A stretch of 64,000 nt of DNA from Thermoproteota archaeon (lineage in GTDB: Archaea; Korarchaeota; Korarchaeia; Korarchaeales; Korarchaeaceae), in assembly GCA_027491435.1 (NCBI GenBank), contig JAOZFG010000035.1, positions 62,001 to 126,000 of the forward strand. Direction: 5' to 3'. The notes beneath the pieces are model-generated. The model ran no database searches and had not been told where the DNA came from. It was given only the letters and a program-made list of their open reading frames with translations. A program made the translations under genes and the position numbers. The stretch's first letter is position 1. The number at the start of each line of letters is the position of its first letter. This document shows positions 16,983 through 25,361 of the stretch, one piece after another.

Positions 16983-17222
16983 ATGGACGCTTACTTCGGA
17001 TGCGGTGATTGGGAAGGTATCAGGATAGAGGAGGGTGAGGACTTCTCCTCCCTGGTGAGTAAGCTTCTTAGGGCCGACAGGCTGATAGTGGACACTGACT
17101 GCGACAGCCCTGACGCCTCCTTAATCGCTTACGTGGCGAGGCTCCTCGACCTCAAGGTTTACTGGGTTGGGAAGAGGGGGCCCAGGGGGCAGCTCAGGAG
17201 GTTGGTGACCGGGAGGCTGTGA
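16983..17222 (+). CDS. Small conserved-looking protein of unknown function
   Basis: 79 residues. The ATG directly follows the DUF354 stop codon with no gap, so translation is probably coupled. The predicted fold is alpha/beta: KLLRADRLIVDTDCDSPDASLIAYVARLLDLKVYWVGKR looks like one half of a Rossmann-type unit with an Asp-rich loop (DTDCDSPD). Its last 29 bases overlap the convergent oxidoreductase gene. No family was recognised. The Asp-rich loop recalls phosphohydrolase or toprim-like acidic clusters, but that is only a resemblance. Confidence 0.5.
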   Translation: MDAYFGCGDWEGIRIEEGEDFSSLVSKLLRADRLIVDTDCDSPDASLIAYVARLLDLKVYWVGKRGPRGQLRRLVTGRL

Positions 17223-18525
17223 GCCTGTACTTCCTGGAGATTCCCTCGGCTGCCGACGCCACCGGGTCCACGACATCTATTATCTCGGGCTGATAGGCGA
17301 ACTCCATAAGCCTGATATCCTGCACCCTGAAGCCTGCGTATATAGCTGCGGTCAGGAAAGTTAGGTGTTGCCTTATCCTCCTGCCGAAAAGCTGTGCCCC
17401 TATTAGCCTGCCATCAGGCGTGGTGACCAGCCACACGAGGACCCTCCTCTTCTCAGGCATGTACCTGGGGAGGTCGAATCCGGAGAACCTGAAGGACAGG
17501 TAATTCATTCCCAGCCTGCTAGCCTGTGTGGCGGATATCCCAACACCTCCGAAGGAGAACTCCCCCACCTTTACCACGTAAGGGGATAGGGCCCCCTTGT
17601 ACTTAACCACCTTACCGATCACGTTCTCCCCAGCTATCCTGCCCTGAACCAGGGCAGTGGAAGCTAACCCCGTTGTTGTAAGTCTTCCAGTCACGAAGTC
17701 CCTCACCTCAGCTACGTCTCCAGCTGCTAGGACGTGCTCCGTGGAGTAGAGGTATTCGTCCACCTTTACACCGGACTCCCCGAGGGGAAGGCCCGACCTT
17801 CTAGCCAGATCCACGTTCGGCTTGGCTCCGGTCACCACTATGGCTGTTTCCGCCTCAATGGCACCTCTGTTGGTGATCACCTCCTTAAGCTTGCCCCCCT
17901 CGCCTTTCAGCTCCTGAAGGGCAGTCTTCAGGGAAACGTTGACTCCCATATCCTTGAGGTGCTTCGCCACAGTGGAGGCTATGGGCGGATCCACCTTCCC
18001 TGGCATGAGCTGTTCCATCATCTCTATCAGGGTCACGTCCCTCCCGGTGGAGGCCAGCTCAGCGGCCACCTCTATTCCGGTGGCGCTACCTCCAACTACT
18101 ACTACCTTATTGCCCAGAACCTTGAGCAGGGATTCCACCGATTCGACGTCCCACACCGTGCCTACTCCCTCCAGGTGAAGGCCTTCAACGGGAGGAAAGG
18201 TGGGCTTAAGCCCAGTGGCCAGTATCAGCTTGTCGTAAGGCAAGGAATCGGTGGAGCCGTCCCTCTCGAAGATCACCTCTTTAGCTTCCCGATTGATCAG
18301 CTTGGCCGTAGCGCCAGTTAGCACCCTGACTTTACCCTTGGGGACCTTCTCTATCACGTCCTCCAGCCTCAACTTCCCACCTAAGACGGCGGGAAGCGAG
18401 CACGGATGGTAAGCCACGTAGCTATGTTTCTCCAGGACGGTAACCTGGGAATCAGGGCTGACCTTCTTCACGACGGCCGCGGCAGTCTGGCCGGCGGTTC
18501 CGTGCCCTACAACGACCACGTCCAT
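17194..18525 (-). CDS. FAD/NAD-dependent disulfide reductase-family oxidoreductase (NADH oxidase/CoA disulfide reductase-like)
   Basis: 443 residues. FAD-binding VVVGHGTAGQTAA is at residues 4-16. A redox Cys in YHPCSLP near residue 42 matches the single active-site Cys of CoA disulfide reductases and NADH oxidases (they lack the CxxxxC pair). The NAD-binding VVVVGGSATGIEVAAEL is near 141-157, the second FAD motif LAAGDVAEV near 268, and a C-terminal dimerisation domain closes the protein. Likely roles are reduction of CoA disulfide, polysulfide or oxygen. A TATA box (18545-18552) lies about 24 bases before the ATG, implying a leaderless mRNA. Confidence 0.88.
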   Translation of the reverse strand: MDVVVVGHGTAGQTAAAVVKKVSPDSQVTVLEKHSYVAYHPCSLPAVLGGKLRLEDVIEKVPKGKVRVLTGATAKLINREAKEVIFERDGSTDSLPYDKLILATGLKPTFPPVEGLHLEGVGTVWDVESVESLLKVLGNKVVVVGGSATGIEVAAELASTGRDVTLIEMMEQLMPGKVDPPIASTVAKHLKDMGVNVSLKTALQELKGEGGKLKEVITNRGAIEAETAIVVTGAKPNVDLARRSGLPLGESGVKVDEYLYSTEHVLAAGDVAEVRDFVTGRLTTTGLASTALVQGRIAGENVIGKVVKYKGALSPYVVKVGEFSFGGVGISATQASRLGMNYLSFRFSGFDLPRYMPEKRRVLVWLVTTPDGRLIGAQLFGRRIRQHLTFLTAAIYAGFRVQDIRLMEFAYQPEIIDVVDPVASAAEGISRKYRLTASRSPTS

Positions 18526-18544
18526 ATGTATTCCAGATGGAACG

Positions 18545-18552
18545 ATTTAAAA
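18545..18552 (-). promoter_or_regulatory. TATA box for the disulfide reductase-family gene
   Basis: TTTTAAAT on the minus strand is centred about 24 bases upstream of ATG 18525, supporting a leaderless transcript. Confidence 0.55.
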
Positions 18553-18584
18553 TGCCTGCCCCTCTCTATACTGGGGAGATGTGA

Positions 18585-19352
18585 TTGGCGTTTACCAAGC
18601 TCGTAGAATTAAAAAGGGTGGAGATGAGAAACCCCCTGCTAATCCAAGGGGTGCCTGGACTGGGGCTGGTGGGAAAAATTGCGGTTAGCTTCCTAATAGA
18701 CAAGATGCACGCCGAGAAAGTGGTGGAGATCTACAGCGATTACCTCACCTTGCCTGAAGGCTCCCCCGGCGTCAAACTTGAAGAGGATGGGATAAAGCCC
18801 ATCACCTATGACATATACTGGACCAGGGGAAACGGAAGGGACCTCCTCCTTCTCACCTCAGAGGTCCAGCCCCTCACGATAGGCCAGTATGCTATAGCCA
18901 ACCTGGTGCTCGATTACGCCGTGGAGAAGGGGGTTGATACCGTGATAACCCTTGGAGGCTACGTCCCCGGAAGCCCGGACGTTAAGGGAGTTTTCGCCTG
19001 CACTAACGACAAGGAGTTCATGGAAGAGCTGAAGGCCCATGGGGTTAACCCGCTAAGCGGGGGGTACGTCACAGGAGCAGCTGGCCTGCTGGTGGGCCTA
19101 GCTGAGCTACGCGGTTTGAAGAGCGCGTGCCTCTTAGGAACCACAGAGGGAACTTTTCCGGACCCTAGAGCCTCTAAAATGGTTCTTGAGGTGATTAAAT
19201 CGTTATACAGAGTTAAAGTCGATTTGCAGGAGCTGGAGGTAGAGGCAGAGCTCGCTGAGAGGATATTGACCAAGGAGCTGGAGGAGAGGAGAGCTCCTCC
19301 GGAGTTCAAGACTGAGGGGCCTGAGGAAAGGGGGTTACCCTACCACCTGTGA
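18585..19352 (+). CDS. PAC2-family protein (second paralogue)
   Basis: 255 residues from TTG 18585, preceded by GGGGAGATGTGA. It follows the same scheme as the protein at 14863: PLLIQGVPGLGLVGKIAVSFLI near residues 18-39, LLLTSEVQPLTIGQYAIANLVLDYA near 88-112, LGGYVPGSP, and GAAGLLVGLAELRGLKSACLLGTTEG. It ends in a short charged tail. This form, with the GxPGxGxVG motif, is closest to archaeal PAC2/PbaB-type proteasome-related chaperones. The prohibitin-like gene follows after 9 bases, and the two plus the PPC gene form one unit. Confidence 0.85.
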   Translation: MAFTKLVELKRVEMRNPLLIQGVPGLGLVGKIAVSFLIDKMHAEKVVEIYSDYLTLPEGSPGVKLEEDGIKPITYDIYWTRGNGRDLLLLTSEVQPLTIGQYAIANLVLDYAVEKGVDTVITLGGYVPGSPDVKGVFACTNDKEFMEELKAHGVNPLSGGYVTGAAGLLVGLAELRGLKSACLLGTTEGTFPDPRASKMVLEVIKSLYRVKVDLQELEVEAELAERILTKELEERRAPPEFKTEGPEERGLPYHL

Positions 19353-19361
19353 GGTGGGACA

Positions 19362-20360
19362 ATGCCTAGGGATGACGAAATCCCGGTTTATACCCCCGAG
19401 CTCCCGCCTTACAGGCCCCCCAAGGTAGGAGGATGGATCATAGCTATCGGAGTTCTGGTGATAGTGGTTATATTCCTCCTATTCCTCAGCATTTACACGG
19501 TGGACCTGGGTTACGCAGCCGTCACCGTTGACCCGTTCACCAGCGAGGTGTCCAAGGTTCCAGTAGTGGGACCCAGGGTGGCGTTTAAGGCCCCCTGGCA
19601 GCAGGTGAAGAAAGTTTACATAGCTACCGATGCTATACACATGTGGACTGACATAAACGCTGCTAGGCTTGGGATAGGCTCCGCGGTGGGCGAGTACCCT
19701 GCTATAGAGGCCCTGACTCAGGACGGCCTCCAGGCTTGGGTCGACCTGACTGTTAGGTGGCACATCCTCCCCAGCGCCGTCCCCAAAATAGTCGAATCGT
19801 ATCCGGCCTTGGACTTTGAGGAGAAGCTGATAATACCTGAGATAAGGAAGATAGCCAGGGACATAGTCGCCAAGTACAAGGCGGCCATAATTCCGGAGAA
19901 GAGAACTGAGATAGGGGCTAAGATATTGGAGGCCCTTAAGGAGGTCCTTTCAAAGGACCCCTCAACTGGCGGGGGCATCATAATAGATGACGTATACGTG
20001 AGGAACATAAAGCTCCCTGACAAGTTCCTGCAGGCCATACAGGACAAGCTGACTTCTCAACAGAGGATGATAGCCGCTTTATACGAGAGGAACAGGACTA
20101 TAGTCTTGGCCAACGCCTCTGCCATGGCGAAGGTGTTAGAGGCCAAGGGAGAGGCCCTCTCAAGAATAATAATCGCTAACGGCACTGCGCAGTCGATAAG
20201 GCTGCTCATAGAAGTTGGTGGGAAGCCCGAGGACATAATACCGCTCATAATCTACCTGCAGGGGTTGAAGGAGATAGCGGCCAGCAACGCTACAATAGTC
20301 CTTACCACGGGAGGTCAACAGGTCCCCGTGATGCTTCCCATAAAGGGTGTTAAGGAATGA
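19362..20360 (+). CDS. Prohibitin/SPFH-domain (Band 7) membrane protein
   Basis: 332 residues. A short Pro-rich cytoplasmic start is followed by one membrane helix (WIIAIGVLVIVVIFLLFLSIY, residues about 25-45) and an SPFH/Band 7 domain with the prohibitin-like sequence FTSEVSKVPVVGPRVAFKAPWQQVKKVYIATDAIHMW and ALTQDGLQAWVDLTVRWHI. A helical segment near residues 215-275 (NRTIVLANASAMAKVLEAKGEAL) is typical of the oligomerising coiled coil. SPFH proteins form large rings at membranes and often control membrane proteases. Here it is co-transcribed with a PAC2 protein, which hints at protein quality control. Confidence 0.87.
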   Translation: MPRDDEIPVYTPELPPYRPPKVGGWIIAIGVLVIVVIFLLFLSIYTVDLGYAAVTVDPFTSEVSKVPVVGPRVAFKAPWQQVKKVYIATDAIHMWTDINAARLGIGSAVGEYPAIEALTQDGLQAWVDLTVRWHILPSAVPKIVESYPALDFEEKLIIPEIRKIARDIVAKYKAAIIPEKRTEIGAKILEALKEVLSKDPSTGGGIIIDDVYVRNIKLPDKFLQAIQDKLTSQQRMIAALYERNRTIVLANASAMAKVLEAKGEALSRIIIANGTAQSIRLLIEVGGKPEDIIPLIIYLQGLKEIAASNATIVLTTGGQQVPVMLPIKGVKE

Positions 20361-20770
20361 GGCGCCTGAAGGTAAAGGAAGTGATCGCAGTCAGGTTCGA
20401 GGAGGGTGAAGAGCTCTCAGAAAGCCTCTCAAAGCTTCTGGAGGAGGCAGACGTTAGGGCCGGCATCATATCTGGGATAGGAGGTTTCTCCAGCGGGGCC
20501 GTTGGTGTGTTCGATCCTGAGAGGGGAGGTTACAGGGAAGTAGAGTTCAACGAGTTCATGGAGGTGGCTAGCCTCAAGGGAAACGTCAGCGTTAAGGGTG
20601 GTAAGCCCTTCTACCACATACACGTGGTGTTAGGAAATGAAAGCAGGGTTCTGGCCGGACACTTCCTCAGGGGCAAGGTGCAGGGCACAATGGAGGTGTT
20701 CATAACCGTGCTTGACGGGGAGATCCAAAGGAGGGTGAAAAAAGGCCACCTGGTCCTCCTGGACCTCTAA
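20357..20770 (+). CDS. PPC (DUF296) domain protein
   Basis: 137 residues, overlapping the prohibitin-like gene by 4 bases. The DUF296/PPC domain is recognisable: EELSESLSKLLEEADVRAGIISGIGGFSSGAVGVFD, then PFYHIHVVLG (the HxH pair that binds zinc in structures of the family), and RVLAGHFLRGKVQGTMEVFI. In plants this domain accompanies AT-hooks, while prokaryotic stand-alone forms are trimeric and of unknown role. No AT-hook is present. The gene is convergent with surE with a 4-base overlap. Confidence 0.85.
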   Translation: MRRLKVKEVIAVRFEEGEELSESLSKLLEEADVRAGIISGIGGFSSGAVGVFDPERGGYREVEFNEFMEVASLKGNVSVKGGKPFYHIHVVLGNESRVLAGHFLRGKVQGTMEVFITVLDGEIQRRVKKGHLVLLDL

Positions 20771-21633
20771 GCCATGTTTTTTAGCGACTCCTCCAACCTC
20801 TTCACCAATTCTTCCAGTTGTTCCATAGCCCTGCTCACCGTTTTGTTGAACTTCTGGCAGTCAAGGGAGTGCAGACTTATGTCAAGCCTTAAGGGAGTTA
20901 TGGACACGGCCCTCTCCACCATCAAGGCGTAAAGGTCGGTCCCTCTCATGTTCTCAGTCACGGGAACCGGGTTTCCTCCAAGCCAGTAGTACGGCTTCCC
21001 CCTGGGATCTGACCTCTCCAGTACGTAGTTCTCGAACTTTATCTTGGCTAGTCTGGTCACCCTTACCGGGGTGTCGCCAGAAAGTTTGAAGGGGAAGTTC
21101 ACGTTGAGCAGGTCGACCCCTGGGGGGAGACCCCTCTCCAGCATCCACGAGCCTATCTCAGCCGCTAACTCCGCATGTTTCAAGAACTTGTCCATGGGCC
21201 TGGGGTCTATTCCAGAGGGTATCTCCACGCTAAAGGCCACTGACGTAAGACCGAGCAGGTAGCCTTGAAGGGCCGCCGCTATGGTACCGCTTGTGAATAT
21301 GTTGTCCAAAGTTATGTTGTCCCCGACGTTTATTCCCGACATGATCAGGTCTGGCTTGGCCTCCATTATGTACTTGACCGCCACGGTCACGGCATCCCCG
21401 GGGGTGCCGCTCACCGTGTAAGCTAGCCTGTAGCCGAATCTGCCCAGCTTCACGGGTATCCTCCTTATGCGAAGTGGCTTGTGTAGCGTTATCCCTTTAC
21501 CGGCAGCGCTCATCTCGTGCTCTGGGACTACGGCAAAAGTCTCACCTAGCTCCTTCTCCAGGACTTTGAACCAGAGAGCCTTGAACGGAGGGGCGTGGGC
21601 CCCGTCATCGTTTGTAAGCAATATGTGGTACAT
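20767..21633 (-). CDS. surE: SurE 5'/3'-nucleotidase
   Basis: 288 residues. Dephosphorylates nucleoside monophosphates and possibly polyphosphate. The metal-binding start LLTNDDGAHAPPFKAL, the Ser/Asn-containing PEHEMSAAGKGITL near residue 40, the SGTPGDAV near 75 and the SGINVGDN...TSGTIAAALQG region near 100-125 are all conserved. GGGGGGAGA directly before the ATG is a good ribosome site, with T-rich TATA candidates at 21642-21670. It is about 30 residues longer than the bacterial enzyme, with a C-terminal helical tail (AMEQLEELVKRLEESLK). Confidence 0.92.
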   Translation of the reverse strand: MYHILLTNDDGAHAPPFKALWFKVLEKELGETFAVVPEHEMSAAGKGITLHKPLRIRRIPVKLGRFGYRLAYTVSGTPGDAVTVAVKYIMEAKPDLIMSGINVGDNITLDNIFTSGTIAAALQGYLLGLTSVAFSVEIPSGIDPRPMDKFLKHAELAAEIGSWMLERGLPPGVDLLNVNFPFKLSGDTPVRVTRLAKIKFENYVLERSDPRGKPYYWLGGNPVPVTENMRGTDLYALMVERAVSITPLRLDISLHSLDCQKFNKTVSRAMEQLEELVKRLEESLKNMA

Positions 21634-21669
21634 TCTCCCCCCTTAAAAATGAGAGGACGGGGCTTAAAA

Positions 21670-22374
21670 TCACTCCCTGAGGGATTTAACCACCCTCATC
21701 GCGTAATCCTCTTCCTGTTGCACCCCTATGGTTACGTCCTTGGTCTCCTCCTTACCGTTAAGCCTGACGGCAATCACGTTGTGAGGGACCGCGGACACCC
21801 CGTAGAGGTCAGCCAAGTCTGGGTTCTCGTAAGCCTCTACGCAGTCGGCTTCCACAACTCCCTTAAGCTCTATTGCAAACTTGTTGGCCAAGAGGACCTG
21901 ATGAGGGCAATAGGGACACGTGGGTGTAACGAAGATCATTATGTGGGCTTCCTTATCGGAGTTTGAGGCCATCTTCAGTATCTCCTTGGTCTTAAGGCCG
22001 AGCTGACTTTCGTCCCTGCTAACCAGTATTATTGTCTCCACGAAGGCCCAGGCCTCGTATCCTGTGGGGGCCCCGGTGTACCTTATCTTGTAGCCGGCAT
22101 CAGGGTCGATAAGGACTGTTGGAGTCCTGGACACGTTGTACTTCTCGATTATTTCGGGTTCCATCCTTATGTCGTAGACCTTAACCTTTATCTTGTCGGT
22201 AAGCTCGGAGAGTTCGTTTAACATTTGCTCAGTCCAGTTGGTGTACTCCTCATTGTGAGGCCCCTTTATCAGCACCAATTCCACGGTTCTAATCATCTCA
22301 GCGTCGAACCGGCTCTTCAGTTGGGCGGCTACCTCATCGTTTATTATCCTCTCCCCAGAGTGTACGTGTCCCAT
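21670..22374 (-). CDS. Protein disulfide oxidoreductase (two-thioredoxin-fold PDO), N-terminal active site lost
   Basis: 234 residues, the length of archaeal PDO. The C-terminal thioredoxin unit has an intact CPYC near residues 153-156 (FVTPTCPYCPHQVLLANKFA) and cis-Pro SAVPHNV. The N-terminal unit, which in Pyrococcus PDO carries its own CxxC, has GPHNEEYT at that place, although its SRTPTVLIDP cis-Pro motif is kept. So only one redox site remains. The protein probably makes, reduces or isomerises disulfides in cytoplasmic proteins of hyperthermophiles. A TATA at 22405-22415 would give a 10-base leader that includes GGATGA. Confidence 0.87.
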   Translation of the reverse strand: MGHVHSGERIINDEVAAQLKSRFDAEMIRTVELVLIKGPHNEEYTNWTEQMLNELSELTDKIKVKVYDIRMEPEIIEKYNVSRTPTVLIDPDAGYKIRYTGAPTGYEAWAFVETIILVSRDESQLGLKTKEILKMASNSDKEAHIMIFVTPTCPYCPHQVLLANKFAIELKGVVEADCVEAYENPDLADLYGVSAVPHNVIAVRLNGKEETKDVTIGVQQEEDYAMRVVKSLRE

Positions 22375-22404
22375 GATTCATCCCAATGGAACGGACTGAA
22401 GACC

Positions 22405-22415
22405 TATTTAAATTA
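22405..22415. promoter_or_regulatory. Shared bidirectional TATA between PDO and ECF S-component genes
   Basis: The symmetric TATTTAAATTA is about 36 bases from the PDO ATG (22374, minus) and about 34 bases from the membrane-protein ATG (22444, plus). One element could serve both divergent genes, with leaders of about 8-10 bases. Confidence 0.45.
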
Positions 22416-22443
22416 GTATCACAATTTTACAATTCGATCAGTC

Positions 22444-23055
22444 ATGACGTGGGTTAACGGCGTTAAAATCAATCAAATATACGATCGAAAAGGGAGAAAG
22501 GGGGGCACAAATTTTAGGAGAAAGTCCATTCTTGTTTCCTATGTTGGCGTCTTTTCCGCCCTGTCAGTGGGCGTGAGGCTCGCCAAGCACGCCGCCTTCG
22601 GCTCTTTCCAGTTCATCAACATACCCCTGCTCTTCTCCATGCTTGCAGGTGCCCTGTTCGGTTTTAAGGTGGGATTTGGCGTGGGCTTCGTCTCCTTCTT
22701 GGTTTCGGACTCAATGCTAGGGTTGGGGCTGTGGACCTTGGTTGACGGGCTGATCTGTGGGTCTATAGGCGGCCTCTGGGCCAAGGTCGAGGACAGGGAT
22801 TTCACGATCAACTTCTTGCTGGGCTACCTTTCCACTTTCGCTTACGACGTGCTCACCTCATGGATCCTATACGTGATGGTGGGCTTTAACCCCGTAGAAG
22901 CCTTTCTGATAGGATTCGTTGGCCTTTTCCTGCCGGTAGCCGGTGGGGGCGTACTGTTAATAGGCCCTCTGACTGAAAGCAGCACCGCCCTAGCTCTAGC
23001 CTTTGTGCTCCCCAAGATGAGAAACTGGCTCTACAGCTCCGGTTATGTCGTATAA
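22444..23055 (+). CDS. ECF transporter S component-like membrane protein
   Basis: 203 residues with a basic N-terminus and six hydrophobic segments. The pattern FSALSVGVRL...FQFINIPLLFSMLAGALFGFKVGFGVGFVSFLVSD, with small residues and an early basic stretch, fits the vitamin-binding S subunits of energy-coupling-factor transporters. The ligand cannot be told, and no ECF ATPase or T subunit is nearby, which is usual for group II systems where S genes are scattered. Starts other than ATG 22444 are possible, but the TATA distance supports it. Confidence 0.65.
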   Translation: MTWVNGVKINQIYDRKGRKGGTNFRRKSILVSYVGVFSALSVGVRLAKHAAFGSFQFINIPLLFSMLAGALFGFKVGFGVGFVSFLVSDSMLGLGLWTLVDGLICGSIGGLWAKVEDRDFTINFLLGYLSTFAYDVLTSWILYVMVGFNPVEAFLIGFVGLFLPVAGGGVLLIGPLTESSTALALAFVLPKMRNWLYSSGYVV

Positions 23056-23263
23056 AGAGGCCTAACTACCTTATGCCATCAAGCGACCTCAACCGAGTAG
23101 CTAAGATGACAGAACGCCCAATTTTAGATTAGGTCCTAAGCTTCCTAAACGATATTTTTTAGCCAACACCCGGGAACATATGAAAGGTTTAGGCGGAGCG
23201 ATCGGGTAACAACTCGGGTTAACTTTTTACCTTTTGAGCCCACGATAAGTTAGGGGGTCGTTT

Positions 23264-23827
23264 TTGATAGAGATCGTGTGGCACGGTAGAGGCGGCCAAG
23301 GAGTTTGGAGCGGCTCGGCCGTCCTGGCCTATGCCGCAATTAAGGCCGGAAAGTACGCCCAGTCCTTCCCTCAGTTCGGACCTGAGAGGATAGGTGGACC
23401 CGTCACCGCATACAACAGAGTAGACGACAAGCCGATAGTTGAGAGGGGTCCCATATACGAGCCAGACATCGTGATAGTGATAGACCCCTCCTTAGTGAAG
23501 CCCAGGTACAGGGAGAGGATAACGAGGGGGCTCAAGGAGGGGGGAACCCTCCTGGTTAACACGACACTAGAGCCTGGCGAGGTGAGGAGGGAGTTCAACG
23601 TACCTGACTCCGTGAAGGTTTGGACCGTAGACGCCACGACCATAGCTCTGGAGGAGATAGGCAGGGCTTCGCCCAACACCACCATGTTGGGCGCCCTGAT
23701 AAAGGCCACAGGCCTCCTTGACGTCCAGTACTTGGAGCAGGGAATCCTCTGGAGGTGGCCTGGTGAAGTAGGTCAGAAGAACATAAACGCCCTGAAGAGA
23801 GCTTTAAGGGAGGTTAGGGGAGGTTAG
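23264..23827 (+). CDS. porG: Pyruvate/2-oxoacid:ferredoxin oxidoreductase, gamma subunit
   Basis: 187 residues from TTG 23264, preceded by AGGGGGT. The signature IEIVWHGRGGQGVWSGSAVLAYAAIKAGKYAQSFPQFGPERIGGPV is typical of the gamma subunit, which sits at the subunit interface of POR/VOR complexes. It is the first gene of a four-gene order gamma-delta-alpha-beta, exactly the order of hyperthermophile POR/VOR operons. The complex oxidises pyruvate (or a branched 2-oxoacid) plus CoA to acyl-CoA and CO2 and passes electrons to ferredoxin. A T-rich promoter candidate lies at 23223-23228. The 208 bases before it hold no other recognisable feature. Confidence 0.92.
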   Translation: MIEIVWHGRGGQGVWSGSAVLAYAAIKAGKYAQSFPQFGPERIGGPVTAYNRVDDKPIVERGPIYEPDIVIVIDPSLVKPRYRERITRGLKEGGTLLVNTTLEPGEVRREFNVPDSVKVWTVDATTIALEEIGRASPNTTMLGALIKATGLLDVQYLEQGILWRWPGEVGQKNINALKRALREVRGG

Positions 23828-23830
23828 ATT

Positions 23831-24106
23831 ATGGAAGTACCGGTTTTAGGTTGGAAAGATCTTCCTATGGCTGCTGTCCCTTTTGTCAGCTCTAAGGCCT
23901 ACGATACTGGGGAGTGGGCCGTATTCCAGCCTAAGATAAACCCAGATAAGTGTGTGAAGTGTGGGCTCTGTTGGATGTACTGTCCCGACAGCGTCTACAG
24001 GTGGGATGGGGAAGGGATCCCCGAGCCGGACCTAGGACACTGCAAGGGCTGCGGCATATGCGCTGAGGAGTGCCCAACTAAGGCTATCGAGATGGTCAGG
24101 GTTTGA
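23831..24106 (+). CDS. porD: Pyruvate/2-oxoacid:ferredoxin oxidoreductase, delta (2x[4Fe-4S] ferredoxin) subunit
   Basis: 91 residues. Two complete ferredoxin motifs are present: CVKCGLCWMYCPD near residues 38-50 and CKGCGICAEECP near 69-80, eight cysteines for two [4Fe-4S] clusters. An N-terminal extension of about 35 residues docks on the other subunits. It transfers electrons from the thiamine-bound intermediate to external ferredoxin. It lies 3 bases after porG and overlaps the region just before porA. Confidence 0.93.
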   Translation: MEVPVLGWKDLPMAAVPFVSSKAYDTGEWAVFQPKINPDKCVKCGLCWMYCPDSVYRWDGEGIPEPDLGHCKGCGICAEECPTKAIEMVRV

Positions 24107-24117
24107 GGGGTGGTAGA

Positions 24118-25356
24118 ATGCAGGAGTTGAAGAAGGTTGAGCAAACCATGCTGGCCCTCAACGGCGATGAGGCTGTAGCTTGGGCTGTAAAGCAGTCGAA
24201 CGTGGACGTGGTGGCTGCTTACCCGATAACTCCTCAGACCATAATAGTTGAGAGGATCTCCGAGTTCTACCACAATGGGGAGATAGACATCGAGTTCATA
24301 AAGGTAGAGAGCGAGCACAGCGCCCTGAGCGCCTCCTGGGGGGCCAGTATAGCCGGAGCCAGGGCTTTCACGGCCACAGCTGCCAACGGGTTAGCGCTGA
24401 TGTGGGAGATACTGTACATAGTTGCCTCCACTAGAGCCCCTGTGGTCATGGCAGTCGTTAACAGGGCCTTGAGCGCCCCCATAAACATACATAACGATCA
24501 CAGCGACAGCATGGGGGCCAGGGACGCTGGCTGGATACAGATATACAGTGAAGATGCCCAGGAGGCTTACGATAACACCATAATGGCCTTCAGGATCGCT
24601 GAGGAGGCTATGTTCCCCGTGATGGTCACGCTGGATGGATTTACCATATCGCATACCCTCCAGAATGTTCTGGTGCTCCCGGACGAAGTTGTGTCCGAAT
24701 TCGTAGGTGAGAGGAAAGTCCCTAGGATAAAGTTACCCATGATCTACGGTGAGAAGGAGATACCCTTGATGCTCAACCCCAAGTACCCAGTGTCTTTCGG
24801 ACCATTAGATCTCTACGACTACTACTTCGAGCACAAGGTCCAGCAGAACGAAGCTATGAAGGCCTCCGTACCCATAATAGAGAAGGTGCACAGGGAGTTC
24901 GCTGAGATAAGCGGCAGGTCATATGAGCCGGTTCACTTCATACCTTACAGGACAGAGGACGCTGATGTCATCCTGGTAGGGCTTTCGTCCACCATGAGCG
25001 TCGTCAAGAAGGTAGTTGACGAGCTTAGAGAGGAGGGTAAGAAGGTTGGAGCCATAAGGCTCAGGGTCTTCAGGCCGTTCCCGGCTGAAATGCTGAGGAA
25101 AGAGCTTTCCAAGTTTTCAGCCGTTGGGGTATTGGATAGGTCGTTGAGCTTTGGCGGTGAGGGTGGACCCGTGTTCACTGAGGTGAGGTCAGCCATGTAT
25201 AGCGCCCAGAGCAGGCCCCCCATAGTGGACTTCGTGTACGGACTTGGAGGTAGGGAGCTGCCCCCCAAACTGATCAAGAAGGCCTTCGAGGACGTCCTGG
25301 CCATGAAGGAAGAGCCGGAAACCCCTGTTATAAAGTATTTGGGAGTTAGGGAGTGA
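24118..25356 (+). CDS. porA: Pyruvate/2-oxoacid:ferredoxin oxidoreductase, alpha subunit
   Basis: 412 residues from ATG 24118, chosen over an earlier TTG at 24103 because GAGGGGTGG lies just before it. It begins with LALNGDEAVAWAVKQSNVDVVAAYPITPQT (the YPITP motif near residue 37). Then come VESEHSALSASWGASIAGARAFTATAANGLALMWE and HNDHSDSMGARDAGWIQIY, and a C-terminal transketolase-like domain with LRVFRPFP. The alpha subunit forms the pyrimidine side of the thiamine site and the CoA site. It overlaps porB by 4 bases if porB starts at GTG 25353. Confidence 0.94.
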   Translation: MQELKKVEQTMLALNGDEAVAWAVKQSNVDVVAAYPITPQTIIVERISEFYHNGEIDIEFIKVESEHSALSASWGASIAGARAFTATAANGLALMWEILYIVASTRAPVVMAVVNRALSAPINIHNDHSDSMGARDAGWIQIYSEDAQEAYDNTIMAFRIAEEAMFPVMVTLDGFTISHTLQNVLVLPDEVVSEFVGERKVPRIKLPMIYGEKEIPLMLNPKYPVSFGPLDLYDYYFEHKVQQNEAMKASVPIIEKVHREFAEISGRSYEPVHFIPYRTEDADVILVGLSSTMSVVKKVVDELREEGKKVGAIRLRVFRPFPAEMLRKELSKFSAVGVLDRSLSFGGEGGPVFTEVRSAMYSAQSRPPIVDFVYGLGGRELPPKLIKKAFEDVLAMKEEPETPVIKYLGVRE

Positions 25357-25361
25357 TCCTT

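Noticed and set aside
24103..25356. porA starting at TTG 24103
   Set aside because: The SD GAGGGGTGG lies within the extra codons, directly before ATG 24118, so the later start is favoured.
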